A stretch of 64,000 nt of DNA, from NCBI GenBank assembly GCA_002633005.1, contig NMRA01000240.1:241687-305686 (forward strand), in the 5' to 3' direction. Position 1 is the first letter of the stretch; the number at the start of each line of letters is the position of its first letter. Source of the stretch: Phoronis australis (taxonomy: Eukaryota > Phoronida > Phoronidae). The position numbers and the translations under genes are program-made. Below, one piece after another: positions 21,950-33,447 of the stretch. The notes under the pieces are model-generated. The model searched no databases, had not been told where the DNA came from, and was given only the letters and a program-made list of their open reading frames with translations.

Positions 21950-22135
21950 AGTTTTGAAAACTAAAGTTTGTTCCAAAAAAAATTGTTTCAAAGTACTTAA
22001 GGTTTTTAAAAACTTAAGAATTTTGGAACAAGTTTTTAGGAACAAACACAAGTTTTCAAAACTTACGTTTTTGAAAACTTTTCAGAACTTAAATTTTCAA
22101 GGAACTCGCTTTTGAAAAATGACGTTTTGCAAGAG
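21950..22135. repeat. AT-rich degenerate repeat of AAAACTTAAGTTTT words
   Basis: GTTTTGAAAACT, CTTAAGG and related palindromic words recur irregularly, with runs such as AAAACTTACG and AAAACTTTTC. It is related in composition and motif to the ordered array at 24001-24180. Confidence 0.5.
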
Positions 22136-22751
22136 CAATAAGTTCCAATAGAACAGGCAATCAGAAAATTTGATTTTCTAAGACAAGAGTGGGGTACAGT
22201 AACAAATGTAATGATTTTCATACATCATTTAACAAAAAGCCACTTAATCTTCTTTAGCTGGATCTGCTCGCTTAGCTTCACAGGCAAATAATCCATGTTT
22301 TGTGACACAAACACGCATTGCTAAGATCAGATAACTGAATTCATAGATTTATGATCTACAGTTCATAAGTGCGTGCGTTGTACTGTCTGGGTAGCCATCC
22401 TTATCCAACATTTGTTAACGCCACGTCCTGCAATAAATACACCAAAATTTAATAACAGGCAGGTAAAAGCTATCAGTACAAGACAAGTTATCTTGCTGGA
22501 TAATTGTGCTGTTTATACAACATTGATTTGTAAAACTCGCATGCACTTACTGACTCATATACAGAGCCTGGAAAATAGTCTTCAAACTCAAAACTTAATC
22601 AAACACTCTCCAGAATTGAAGTACAAGTGTACAAGTTTACTCCGAGAATGCACTGCAGTGGGACAGTTTTCCAGTTGTTTTGAATGGAGTTTTAATCCTG
22701 GATTCACTACTAAGACATTCAAAACAAATTTATTTTACATAACACGAGTAG
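22136..22751. other. no gene recognised
   Basis: A 132-codon open frame at 22373-22771 has no domain and no splice context. Nothing else was recognised. Confidence 0.4.
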
Positions 22752-22910
22752 AGTGCAGGATTTTGAGTTAGGGGGGCCAGGGCAGAGTATTAGCCAGGAT
22801 TTTGCCTGTCAGGCATTCGTACCCCTCAACTGCCAAATGGAATTCGGGAAAATTTTAGAGGGGCGGGGGCCCCCTGAATCGGCGACTAAAGATCCTGGCA
22901 TGGTTTTCAC
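22752..22910. repeat. MITE-related repeat, inverted relative to 9804-9902
   Basis: It begins CAGGATTTTGAGTTAGGGGG and contains GGGCAGAGTATTAGCCAGGA, the inverse of the 9804-9902 element. A GC-rich stretch (GGGGCGGGGGCCCCCTG) follows that also resembles the interior of the 808-1122 element. A related end, AGATCTGCCACTG, lies near 23598-23613. Confidence 0.5.
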
Positions 22911-24000
22911 GAGGGGCCTTTACGTAACCATAATAGTTTACAGTAAAAATAAAATTATCTCCTGAAAAGTAAAAATTAAAACTACTCTTGTACTCCTACC
23001 AATCACTTTACTGGCTGACAATCGCAAAGATATTAGATTGAGGTTCCAAGCAAGTTCCTTGGGGGAAAAGGAACATGCCCCTCCTGACATGGCAAGATCT
23101 TTCCAGTTAGTCCATATTCAACTCAACTTTCAAATAAGTCAAGTTGCAGCCGAATTAAGTATCACTTTCATCATGACACTGAAAGATTTGATTTTAATAA
23201 AACCAGTCGAACCTGCATTGAATCTAAAAATTTTAAGTCTGAATATCGCAAACTTCTGCGACATTCTAGTATTCCACAGCCCGGTAAAAATTCGAAATGA
23301 TGTAGTACTCAACACCTCAGTCACATCAGGCAGTTTTTCCTTATTTGCGTTCAATAATTAAGTTCAATTAGATGGGAGTTATGCAAGTTTGACATTGCTA
23401 TTCGTGATTACTGCATACATGTATCACAATGCAAAGAAATTATAATTTCAGAGCGATTCCCTCTCAATTTCTTCGAGGTGGGTTTTTGTAGTTCACACAC
23501 GCTGGCGGTGCCGTTTTTGTTTTGCTGGGGACGATTTTTTAATATTCATTTTTTGGTCGTGTCCCAAGGTGAGGAGCGTAAACCTCTGAACCCCTCTCGT
23601 AGATCTGCCACTGACTTTTCTCTTTTCTCTTATTCTTGTATATAATGATAGCAGATGAATATCCCGATTTATTGTTGTGTGTTCATTGTCTAAAGCCCGG
23701 AAATAACGCTAACTGTGGATTTCGGGCTGAATTTTATAGTATTATAGTTTTGTGTATGTCGTAATAAATTTCTAACTGTTACTCTTTCCATTTTCCGTGG
23801 GACATCAGAGATGGCACAAGTCTGTATAAGAAAGTCACGTGTCGGTGGACATGACGCATTAGCACTGGCTACGTTCATAAGTTATGCCCATGTCCTTGCA
23901 GATAAGAAGCTTTCAATTTAAGCCATTTCGGAAAACTTTTATTTTTTTCAAGTGCAAAATGTAAGGTTGCACAAATAAACTTTTAAGTTAAAAGTTTCTA
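22911..24000. other. no gene recognised
   Basis: Open frames at 23038-23361 lack any domain. A dispersed repeat shared with about 7955-8035 lies at 23795-23865. Confidence 0.35.
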
Positions 24001-24180
24001 GTAATAAATATCAAAACTTAAGTTTTTCTGATAACTAAGTTTATCACAAAAATTTAATTTTTTCCAATTTTAAAAACTTAGGTTTTTCTGACTTCTTAAG
24101 TTTTTCGCAAAACTTAAGTTTTTCCAATTATAGAAACTTGAGTTTTCCTGACTTCTTAATTTTTTCAGAAAACTTAAGTT
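24001..24180. repeat. three 60 bp tandem units with palindromic AAAACTTAAGTTTT cores
   Basis: Units at 24001-24060, 24061-24120 and 24121-24180 align at exactly 60 bp. Each carries an AAACTT(A/G)(A/G)GTTTT-type palindrome, then TCTGA and a second TAAGTTT or TTAATTTT box. The array fades into similar AT-rich sequence to about 24260. Confidence 0.7.
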
Positions 24181-24260
24181 TTCTGAAAACCATAAGGTTT
24201 CTTTGTGATCAAAATTTACGTTTTTCAAGTTTTGAAAATTTGAATATTCTGAGATATTTC

Positions 24261-25389
24261 ATTTTTTGTTCGAAGTTTTCCTAATTTTTCCAACAAAACA
24301 TTATCGTTTGCTTGTGCAAAACACATTATTTTATAAAAATGTTGCCCAGAATGTTTCATTAACATTTATATGGATACAAACCATGAAACAAAGTACGTTT
24401 AACCAGTTCAAAGAATTAACTGCAACTCTAACTTACCGCTACGAGATTATGCGAGATGCGCGCGCAGATCTGCCGAATCATAAGCGTGTGGATCCTGATA
24501 ATGTTTTGACGTGTTTTTTTTTTTCTTGTCTTTTCGTTTTTGGAGATATTGCCTTCTTTTGCTTTGTCTCTGAGAGTCAGAGCTAACTATAAAACAATTG
24601 TCGCTTTGCTGCGTATACAGAAATATTGAATAGACCTACTGATCTAAGATGTACCTGTTGTTTGCCGTGTTTTCCGGCTTTTCGTTGATGTCACCGAGTC
24701 GTTCGGACACGACGACTTTTTTATGCTGCCTCTCTTTGTCAGAGTTAACTATACGCACCTGGGCTTTTTTGGCACAATCGACATCCATTTTTCCCGGCGA
24801 TTTACTTCGGGAAGTCGTTTTTTGCGGCGACCCTCGTTGGAGTGGCTGAGCTATGGGGTTCGACGTTTCGTTGCTTGACGTACGGGAACCGTGCCCATAC
24901 AGGTCATTGTTCCTTGTGTCGTGGAAATGACCTTCGAATTCTCACTGTATGTTGGGAATTTTCCAGAGTCACTTGTTACACAATACCTCTCCTTTTAGCG
25001 TGCATTTTTTGTCCCTCGGTGACTGACTTTTTAGTTCGTGCGTAGTCCGATGATTTCCACCAATAGTATTTGTGGGCGATTTTTAGCGATGGTTTGCGAT
25101 TTGGCTCTACCAATCGCATTACACTGTCCTCTTCTTTTTTACTGATTCCCCTTCTACCAAGTGAGCTCGTGTGTACTGTATTTATTTCCAAATGATGCCG
25201 GGTTCCAAGAGAATCGAGTCTGATAAACGTGACAAAGCGAAATGCACGGACACCCCAGCCGGACCGTTCTCACTAGTCATGACTCTCCCGCGCAGCCACA
25301 AGATCTTCGTGCAGAAATCAAGGAGATTATTAGGGCTCCGACAGATTGAAGCAGTATGAGGTTAGTTTCTACATTGAATTTACTTGAAC
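24261..25389. other. no gene recognised
   Basis: Open frames at 24266-24586, 24649-25045 (+) and 24976-25191 (-) have no recognisable domain. The minus-strand frame is basic (KIAHKYYWWKSSDYARTKKS) and could be ORF1 or linker sequence of the LINE whose tail lies at 25390, but this is speculative. Confidence 0.3.
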
Positions 25390-25790
25390 CATTAATGAGA
25401 ATAGCGGCTTTGTCTAACAAATTACGGGTTTCCGAAGTGTATAGAACATCTCAGAGTTAATTTCGGGTCCCTGTCGTCGCTGAAAATTAATTGGACAGTC
25501 CAACAGAAAGTGAATTTTTGTTTGAACGTGGCCACAATTTCACAACGGAGAGACGCCTCTGAAGTTGTGTCGAAATTTATCTGAGTTGAGTAAAAGTCAA
25601 GAACGCAATCTATTGAGAGATATCTCGTTAGATCTAGAAATAGTTTTAAACTTAGTAAGAGAAAAAGATAGATTGGCACGACAGAATTGGTTTTTAAAAG
25701 CTTGTTTTGATCACTGAACGGGTGTCTCTTAAATTTGAAGACAGTGTATTCCAATTGTCTATACACACTGGAATTGTTAATCTGCGAGTT
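25390..25790 (-). pseudogene. LINE ORF2 C-terminus fragment
   Basis: A minus-strand frame near 25600-25480 reads NSDKFRHNFRGVSPLCNCG, then VQTKIHFLLDCP. This is the C-C-H-C 'LN...F.HNF...SPLC.CG...T..HFLL.CP' end of CR1/L2-type ORF2. The same block occurs in decayed form in the LINE at 48640-52080. The copy is truncated to its 3' end and carries a stop just upstream. Confidence 0.75.
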
Positions 25791-26139
25791 GCCTTAAAGT
25801 CATATGATCCGTTTGTAGACGTTTTAAAAATATCGTGAATCTGCATAAAAACCATTGAAACATACTCTCTGACACTTAATAATTAGAACTTTTCGTAAGT
25901 ATGGGGTCGATCTGCTGCCTGTACATATTTTTTAAAATTATTATTTATTTCAAATCTGCGTGATCAAAACAAACGAATGTTGCCCATAATGCTGTGCGGT
26001 TTGACCTTTCGGCAACTCGAGACAAAGTCAGCTGTTTCCGGTACTGCTTCGAAGAAGAGAAGTTCGCCTTAACCAGGTAATTTACTCGTTTCTTAAACAT
26101 TTTGATGACGATATTGCTCCCTGTATGAGCTGAACAGTC
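25791..26139. other. no gene recognised
   Basis: Unannotated spacer between the LINE tail and the left copy of the inverted duplicate. Nothing was recognised. Confidence 0.4.
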
Positions 26140-26966
26140 TAACTATTACTCTTAGAATTAGATGAAACCATTACCTGTGTGAAAATTACGTACTGAATTC
26201 GATAGTAATCAAGTCGAGTCTGCAGTGGTACCCTAGTCAGCCAGCTAGCGGTATCAAAATACAGCTAGGTACCACTGTTACAGACTTCTAGCATCAGTAC
26301 GGGCAAGTTAACACAGGAAATACACTTAATTAGTCTGGAAAAAGGTAGAACACTGAAGTTTCAATTTCAGGTACACTCATACTTTTGTGAAAATGTGTAT
26401 CCTATGGAATGTATTGATCAATGTTATTTACAGTATGTACTGCTCAGATTGACATTTTATGTGATTACCATGTTTTTAAAGGTTCACCGTAATGTGCATC
26501 ACCAGTTCACCAACAATAACAATACTCAAGCAACAGAGACAACATGATTAGAGTTCTGAGCCATGTGCAGAAGAATAGGCTTAGGTGGCAATTGATGTTC
26601 GGTCTCTTCACATGCAGGTATGCTTGGAACTCTCGTTTCTTAACGCAATACAACCGATTCTACATATTTTTTGTGTTATCAAGTCATTCTTATTGTTTTC
26701 TTTCATCAGTAATCACACAAGATTATAGGTAACAAAACTGAAAACCTGTAACAAAATACATTTGCTATGTATCACTTAAATATGCCACATAAAATGCTGA
26801 AAATTATACTGTCTTAAAACTTCATTAATTAAAAATTCATTAATAATGGACCACTGGCTTTTTGAAGAACAACAACCAGTTTGTAGCTATGAAAATATCA
26901 TTCCCCTTATGTTGAGGTCATGTTTAAACTACAACTCAAAATTAATATGGTTTGATTTTTGTTCAG

Positions 26967-27152
26967 CCTCACATAAGTATATCTGAGGATGAGGGCATTG
27001 TATTCAACTTGCTGTGTCCATACTCACTGGGGTGGTGGGTATCACCAGCTGTAATTGGCATCAGGGTGTACCTTTGGCAGATGCTGAGGAGTGTCCACTA
27101 CACTGAAAAGATCTATAAGAAGCAACCTGTCACCTGCATTTTGCTTATGCCT
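26967..27152 (+). CDS. exon-like open frame in the left duplicate, product unknown
   Basis: The acceptor TTTTTGTTCAG and donor GTGAGT flank a 186 nt open segment (62 codons, phase 0 at both ends). It encodes SISEDEGIVFNLLCPYSLGWW, followed by a mildly hydrophobic stretch and YTEKIYKKQPVTC. The same acceptor, donor and frame exist in the inverted copy (34840-35025, minus), with four residue changes over the extended 88-codon frame. I recognise no family. It could be a captured host exon or a chance open frame conserved only because the duplication is recent. Confidence 0.35.
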
Positions 27153-28253
27153 GTGAGTATTTCTTATCAAGACAGTTTTGGAAATCCAGTTAAGCACCCT
27201 CATTATGCACACATGTGACTCTGTGAAAGAAAACACTGCTGACATGAAACTTGTAATAACCTTTTACCATTTTCCTTCCAAGGCTCTGGCTACAGAGATT
27301 TGGTCTTGCACTCAACATCAATGTTTCAGACAAATACCCAAAACTCAATTTAACAAATAAATAAATTATCTGAATATGCTCATAATTGTTACCTATTGAG
27401 AAAATGTGAACAAATTATTTCCAGGCTATTAGTTAGTGATACCTGGACTAAACCTTTACTTGGCAATTGTGAGGTGAAAACATTATTACGGCCCTGACAG
27501 TATGCCTGTGACATGAATATTCATAAAGACTATCTATGGATTATTGGCAGGTTCATGATAAGGTCCAGTTTTAGTCAAACTAAACAAAACACTATAAAAC
27601 ACATTCCTAATTTGAGTTTTGTTTATTGTTTGTCTGAAATTTACCTATAAATACCAAAATAGCCATAACAATGGATTGCCAACAGTACATTCTAGAAGGT
27701 ATGTATAAAAAAATCTTTTTCAATAAGGCATGGAAAAATGTCGCAAACAGCTTGTCCCATCAGCACGCCATGTTTTTGGTCACATCACGTGACCTGATGA
27801 ATAACAATCCAAAAAGATTTCTGACCGTCCCTGACTTCTGATAGGAATTTGATCTTGGTCTCCCACTGCAAAATTTCTCAAAAACAATAAGTCAAATTGT
27901 AACGAGTGCATCACACGGCAGAAACAGTTTTTGGAAATCATCACGGCAACCAACAGCAGTGTGCGTTTTTAAAGAATTTTTCGAACTTTGCACAAGTGAA
28001 ACTTAATTATTTTTTTTCAGAATTAGCGGTTTAAGATCAAATTTATGACTTAACGTTTAAGTCAAATCAACCTATCCGCAAACACAATCTAATGATATTT
28101 TAATTACCTGGTCAATATCTATTATATAGAATTGGGACAACCAATCACAACAATAATCGTCTTCCATTGTGTATAATGTGATAAGTCACGTGCTATTGTT
28201 CTTCCTTTTCCCATTGTTAATCGTATAGTAAAGAATGACGAGGCGCTGCGATT

Positions 28254-28700
28254 GTGGTGGTTTTAGCAGCGCAGTATTTGACCACGTTGCGACTCTTCGT
28301 TCTTGAATCCAATCAAACTGGTATCAAGACAACTAGGCTCAATGCACCTAGAAGTTTTTGCTTAATGCATTTATCTTACTCCACTTTGACTACGGAGATA
28401 TTATCTTCCAATCCGCTAGTGCTGGTGTTCTACTACAGTTACATCGTAATTTCTGTATCAAGCTGCACTTTCAATCACAGCATCATTTAAAGGTTCAGAA
28501 AAAATAAAGTTCTTAATAGCCTGAATTGATCTACACTTTCCGAACGAAGGAAACTACACACAAGCACGCGCACATTTAAAGTTCTCAATAACATAAGCAA
28601 TGCGTCAAATGAGCTTATATTTAATAAATATGAAAGAGAATACCGAAGGCCTGGCCTTAAAGGCCTATGGTCCGAGTTATAGAAGAAAAAACCTCTTAAC
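28254..28700 (+). pseudogene. LINE ORF2 3' fragment inside the left duplicate
   Basis: A decayed + strand frame corresponds to the intact reading in the other copy (36440-36222). The motifs are LEVLLNAFILLHFDYGDIIYQS, quoted here only in outline, then ASFKGSEK and LSERRKLHTSTRTFKVLN. It matches the 'SRHLNSTHLEVLFKSFILP' region of the LINE at 49582-50124, so it comes from the same CR1/L2-type family. Truncation and frameshifts make it non-functional. Confidence 0.7.
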
Positions 28701-28909
28701 GCCGTTAAAGCCGGTTTTTTGATGTGACATGGAGTTCAAAAAGTTATTAACTTTCAACTTGTGCAAAAAGTTTGAAAAAATCGTTGTAAATACTACAAAC
28801 GAATGAAATGTTTACAAAGAATTTAGTATCCGTGATGCTAAATAGATTATTAACATTACAACAACGCATGCGCAGCCACAGATTTAGAGGTCAACAGAAT
28901 TGAATACAA

Positions 28910-29037
28910 ATGGCGGGGAGAAGTAGGTCTATGAAGTGTACGTCCGAAGGCGAAACGCAGTCATACAGCTCTACGAGATTCAGAAAAAGACGTGTTAGCC
29001 AGTACAAAAAGCGGCATTACCAACAAACCGTGTACCT
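28910..29037 (+). CDS. exon 1 of a predicted small membrane protein gene
   Basis: ATG at 28910 is in good context (ACAAATGG) only 24 bp past the edge of the left duplicate. The exon encodes MAGRSRSMKC, a Ser/Thr-rich stretch, and a strongly basic segment (RFRKRRVSQYKKRHYQQTVY). It ends TACCT with a consensus GTAAGC donor in phase 2. Joining to 31621-31691, 32470-32526 and 33392-33447 gives one continuous 312 nt frame with a stop. The basic N-terminus before the helix predicts that this end is cytoplasmic. I do not recognise the protein family. Confidence 0.5.
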
Positions 29038-29304
29038 GTAAGCGACTCGTTCGATAGGTGAGAAACAATGAGGACAAGACTGAATGTTCGAACTCGTGAA
29101 GGTTTTACATTACAACAAATGAACACTACCAGGTTTTCGATGGACAAGTATAAGTCAGTAAGTGTACTGTTTGTGAAATGTTCAATGACTCGTATACACG
29201 GTTAGAGCATTCACTGATGGGTGACTGATCTCAGTCAGCATACATCGGACCCGAATCATTTTGAAGAGCCTCATTTCGATCAGCTGTTCATATTTTGTTC
29301 TAAT

Positions 29305-29334
29305 ACTACTAGTAGTACTAGTAGTACTAGTAGT
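29305..29334. repeat. CTAGTAGTA palindromic microsatellite
   Basis: ACTACTAGTAGTACTAGTAG repeats through 29334. The 9 bp unit is self-complementary (ACTAGT), so the whole tract can fold on itself. It lies in predicted intron 1. Confidence 0.7.
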
Positions 29335-29461
29335 GCTGATTCACGCTGACCCGGACTAGTTTCACCATGTTAGTGTTTTAACATTCAGTTAAAACTGGTA
29401 AGGCCCTTTCATTCTAACGTCGACATGGCGATGTTTTGGGGAGTTGCAGTCAGTATGGAGG

Positions 29462-29490
29462 GTTAACTTCGGTCCTGAATCGAAGTTAAC
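29462..29490. repeat. 10 bp perfect stem-loop (GTTAACTTCG)
   Basis: GTTAACTTCG (29462-29471) and CGAAGTTAAC (29481-29490) enclose a 9 bp loop. A third half-copy (GTTAACTTCAC) follows at about 29498. No function is assigned. Confidence 0.5.
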
Positions 29491-30599
29491 TGTGGCAGTT
29501 AACTTCACAGTAGACAAGCGGAGCGTCGATGCTGTGGTGTACGGTAGTATGAGTGATCAACTTCGGCTACATCGAAGAAGTTATTGTCAGAGGCCACTGC
29601 TATCTTCGACAATTACAGGGTAATGTCGTCGCTAAAAGCTGCTCATATTTTGCTCGAGTAGTCACTAATCGAATTAGAAATAGGTTTTTGTGTCCATTAG
29701 CACATGTCAATGTTCCCAAATTAAAAAATCCTGGTGTCATCAGCTACAGTTTACTTAGACATCCAAAGCCGGTAAAAACGGTTCGATTAACTTTCTAGTT
29801 CATGTCGACACTCTGCTCACACCGAAATTAAGTACAAAAGGGCTTTTAGATCGATTTCAACTAGCAGAACAATGTGGCAGGTGGTGTAAAGAATTGTAGC
29901 GGGAGAGGGGGGATGTTTGTAGGATGTGTTAGGGACTTCACCTGGCCACGCCAATAGCTTTATTAGAAAGCTCATATCAGTTTTGGTCGTACTGAGTACA
30001 GTGGGGGGATAAGTCTTGGTCAAGATGGCTATACTTGAGAATGTCTTATTAGTTTTGCTTTATTTTTTCCAGTTAGGAGAATACTGACCACCTACAGGGG
30101 CCCGTGTAACCGTAAGTTGATCTTTCTTATTCCATTAAGTTTTAAAAGAAAGAATAGGTGTGCTAAACTTATTCAGTTATTGATGGCCACTTTTTGCTGT
30201 ATTTGCATCTTAGTCTGTGCAGGTTAGGGGAAAATGATTAATTGCAGTCTGCATGGTCCAGGCACATTACTTGAACTCACAACCTCAAAAAATTAGCCAG
30301 TCAAATCACGTGATTGGAGTGCAAATCTTATGTTTGCTCATGCCATGGAATTGGAGTTGTGTATGGAATATAGAGTTTAGGCTATGGGCTTTCACGTAAG
30401 CCGGAAGTTTCATCAATTATAAGTCTCTTAAGTCGCTGTCAGTTTAGAATAATGCTGTCTCAGCTACAAATTTTGCCTTCTGGTAAATAAATCAAGGAGT
30501 TGTTTTAAGCATAAAGGTGTGTCAAATTGACTGAAAGTACATTCTTAAATCTTGTTATTGCTCCTTGTAAAGTGAGTCAAATTGTATTTAAACCCTCCT

Positions 30600-31035
30600 T
30601 CATCATCTGTACTTTCAGAATGAGTGGTTTTGACAACGCCCTCTACAAATTTCTTTGCAAGAGTCCCAGACTGGTCATCACCTGAAGAAACCTTGAGGTA
30701 TTGTTTCATTCATTTCCTTAATATCTCATGGAGTGACATTTCACATTTAATTCAACTCACAATTCACAATCCTAACCAAAGATATCACTGTTTTGTTTAC
30801 AGTATTTAAACATGCCTTGTTTAAAGCCTGTTCAATTTCTATTCAGGGATTCACCCAGGATTTCGAAAATAGGGTGTCCAAAATGGGATTCCTAATATTT
30901 CAGAGTGTCCGTGATTCCGACAATGCATTACCCCTACCACCGTGCAGTGCGCCAGCAACCCCCCACACTGATTTTTTTACAAAAATACATAGATCAAAGC
31001 GTTTACATCTGCGTTTTCAAACTAACCCCCTGTAG
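30600..31035. other. intronic region with a weak exon candidate and a MITE-like end
   Basis: The segment after the acceptor ACTTTCAG (30618) could continue exon 1 in phase but stops within 21 codons; I did not include it. CAGGGATTCACCCAGGATTT at 30844 resembles the hAT-like MITE ends seen elsewhere in the window. Confidence 0.3.
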
Positions 31036-31620
31036 CGAGCTATTTTTACTAAAAAAAACTGCTTGGACCTAGACTTTTTTACCTAAGCTTATGGATACAG
31101 CCAAGCAGCTTACCAGACAAATATTACAGATATTTTTGAAGGATGAGTGCACTTCGCAGATGATGGTGTCACTGCTGTTCCATATTAAAACATGGAAATG
31201 CACATTGAAATGCACGAAGCAGTGTTTCATTTGAGTTATTTATATTAGGTTTGTGTAAACCGTACTTTAATGTGAAGTTTTTATTCTAATGTATCAGTTT
31301 GGAGGATGTCCAGTTGAGCAAAGAACATTTGTTATGTAACTAATTTGCATGTGAAAATTTTAAACTCGCTTACAACTGTAGTATAAATGCAAGCTAACTC
31401 CAGCTGCTGGTTGAAATTCTGTGCATCATGTTTGGTGTGGGGAGCAATTATGATTTCTAAAAACCTTAGTGGGAAAATTTGCCCTTTTACGATTCTATCT
31501 GTCGATTCAATGTCGCTGTTTCAGATTCATAGATACATGTCTGAGTTTTCAGTTTAGAGGACTCAGAATAAATTTTAAACTGAATGTCTTCTCACAAATG
31601 CCACTATTGTCATCTTACAG

Positions 31621-31691
31621 GGATTCAGAGCTGTTGTTCACCTTTGTCCTTATCTTCTTTGTCACCTGCATCCTTACAATCTGGATCAAAG
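31621..31691 (+). CDS. exon 2: transmembrane segment of the predicted small membrane protein
   Basis: The acceptor TCATCTTACAG and a GTTTGT donor bound a 71 nt exon. Its phase (1 nt completing the codon left by exon 1) opens SELLFTFVLIFFVTCILTIW, a clear single membrane-spanning helix followed by IKG. Both phases fit the neighbouring predicted exons. The hydrophobic reading and matching phases are the main support for this gene model. Confidence 0.55.
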
Positions 31692-32469
31692 GTTTGTGTC
31701 TGCTCTTGTAAAGACTCTATGCTGTATTGGAATTTAAAGTAGATATAGGCATGCCTTATGTCACGAAAACCAACTGTTTATTTAGACCATGTACCATTAG
31801 TATGATATTGATCTCGAATTGTTCCTTGATAAAAATAAGGTGTGAATTTTGGGCTTGAAAATCTCCAGCAATTTGTTACTACTTGAGAGTTTCTTTAGGT
31901 TGACGTGTCACAGCATGCCATTTCATTCACTTGACATGGTCACAACCATAATGAACTGACAGTTCTTTGCAAGACCTAAAGTTATTTCTCATCTGAATGA
32001 GGAAAGTGGTTAAAAACAAAAGTTAAGTTGCGCGGATAGCAGGTTTTATAGCCGCAGAAATTTTTCTGTCAAAATGCAACTCTTATTTCCTCTCAATGTA
32101 GGCTTCTTATTGCTTGTTAAAAGACAATAATAGTATGACCGGCTGCTGAGTAGCACTTGGGACATAACCATGTTGTCATAAGTTCAATTTCTTGTCTTAG
32201 AACTCTAGGATCCACTTAAACCATAAAGTAGCAATGGCCATCAAAAGTTATCATGATGCGATTAAGATTTGGCAAAAAGGGCATTAGTTCTTGCACCATC
32301 TTTCTAACTTGCAACCTCTCACACTTTTTGATACTAGCATTCCGTTGGTGGTATACATACAGTTATCATTACTTGTACCTAATTGTGGTTTTCTTTGCAC
32401 TGTATATTTGGTTTTAGCGTTTCAGTGCTCAATTATATTGTAACTTTTCACAATATTTTACACTTACAG

Positions 32470-32526
32470 GCTACATAGGTACTTCAGTGAGAAATCTAAG
32501 AGTAATTCTGTCAAGGATTAAGAAAG
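32470..32526 (+). CDS. exon 3 of the predicted small membrane protein gene
   Basis: The acceptor TTTACACTTACAG and a GTCTAT donor bound a 57 nt exon that is phase 1 at both ends. It encodes YIGTSVRNLRVILSRIKK, a basic amphipathic segment directly after the membrane helix. It keeps the frame open from exon 2 into exon 4. Confidence 0.45.
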
Positions 32527-33391
32527 GTCTATACTCCAGTGCCACCGGTGTTCATAATTAGCAGATGCTTGAGAGCAAAACAAGGCGTGCACAAACTTGA
32601 CACATGACTTCCAGGGGCCACCCAGTTCAGTGCCTTGAATATCAGTGGTTTTGCAATGACAACAAATGTTATTTGATCTATCAAAAGAACTATCACTGCT
32701 TCAGTGAACATTTGACACTAATTTTAAAGTTACCTTTGCATAGTAGCTTGACGTGGATATAGACTGTTGTCAATACAAAAGGACACGGCTATATTTTTGA
32801 TCTTACTCATTTACCGTACAGCATATAAATCTGATATTCTACTTTTTATATATGTAAATCAACAATCCTTGACCACTGTTTGCTTACATTTGACTCCAAA
32901 ACTGTGATACAGTACCTGCTTTTTAATTGAAGTGATCATGTAAGTTGGTTCATGTTGATTCTATCAACAAGTCATCATCTGCTTTTGTTGGTCCACGTGG
33001 TTGTGCGAATTGACTACGTAATTAATATAAATGTGTCCATGACTTCAAACATATTTCGATTAATTAGATGCCATGCTGCAACTCTTGTTTGCATTTACAT
33101 TTCTGTTGTGTTGAGAATTACTGCAGTGAAATGCATTTGATGTTATACAGGTTAAACTTCGGCAGTGAAAATCCATTTTGTTTGTTAATGTGATTATGTC
33201 ATTGCTGTTAAAGCTGCTATGAACCTGCCTTCCTTCAATTAAACCAACAATTGATTTTGACTATTTATTGTCTTGGCCGATTCCTTACTCAAAGTTCAAG
33301 TGATTCCTGAAATTAGAAAGAACTGACAGTTCGTTATAGCTCGAACCTCAGTTTATCAAGTTGCCTTGAAACAGCTTGTCATTTTCTGTAG

Positions 33392-33447
33392 GTGAAATTG
33401 TTACAAGCCAAGAAACCCATCCTCACCTGGGTAAAGAAACTTACTGA
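33392..33447 (+). CDS. exon 4 (terminal coding) of the predicted small membrane protein gene
   Basis: The acceptor ATTTTCTGTAG is followed in the required phase by EIVTSQETHPHLGKETY and TGA at 33445. A competing frame (VKLLQAKKPILTWVKKL...) is open for longer and ends at a GTATAA donor, but it does not match the phase left by exon 3. The end of the protein is therefore the least certain part of the model. Confidence 0.35.

Larger units (their letters stand above)
26142..28884 (+). repeat. left copy of a 2.74 kb inverted, circularly permuted duplicate
   Basis: This segment is bounded by TA at 26140-26141 and 28885-28886. Its reverse complement recurs at 33995-36906 with only a few percent mismatch by eye. 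Reading the left copy on its minus strand, the order is B2 body (28884-28013), block R (28012-27838), B1 body (27837-26142). In the right copy the order is R, B1, B2, R. The segment contains a LINE ORF2 tail (28254-28700) and two open frames kept in both copies. No terminal inverted repeats are visible at its ends (ACTATTAC and CACAGATT). Confidence 0.85.

Noticed and set aside
26142-28884. Helitron
   Set aside because: No TC start, CTRR end or 3' hairpin at the expected positions, and the edges are TA rather than an A/T insertion.
30619-30697. Extra exon between exons 1 and 2 of the small membrane protein gene
   Set aside because: It joins exon 1 in phase but reaches a stop after 21 codons, and skipping it gives a longer, phase-consistent protein with a membrane helix.
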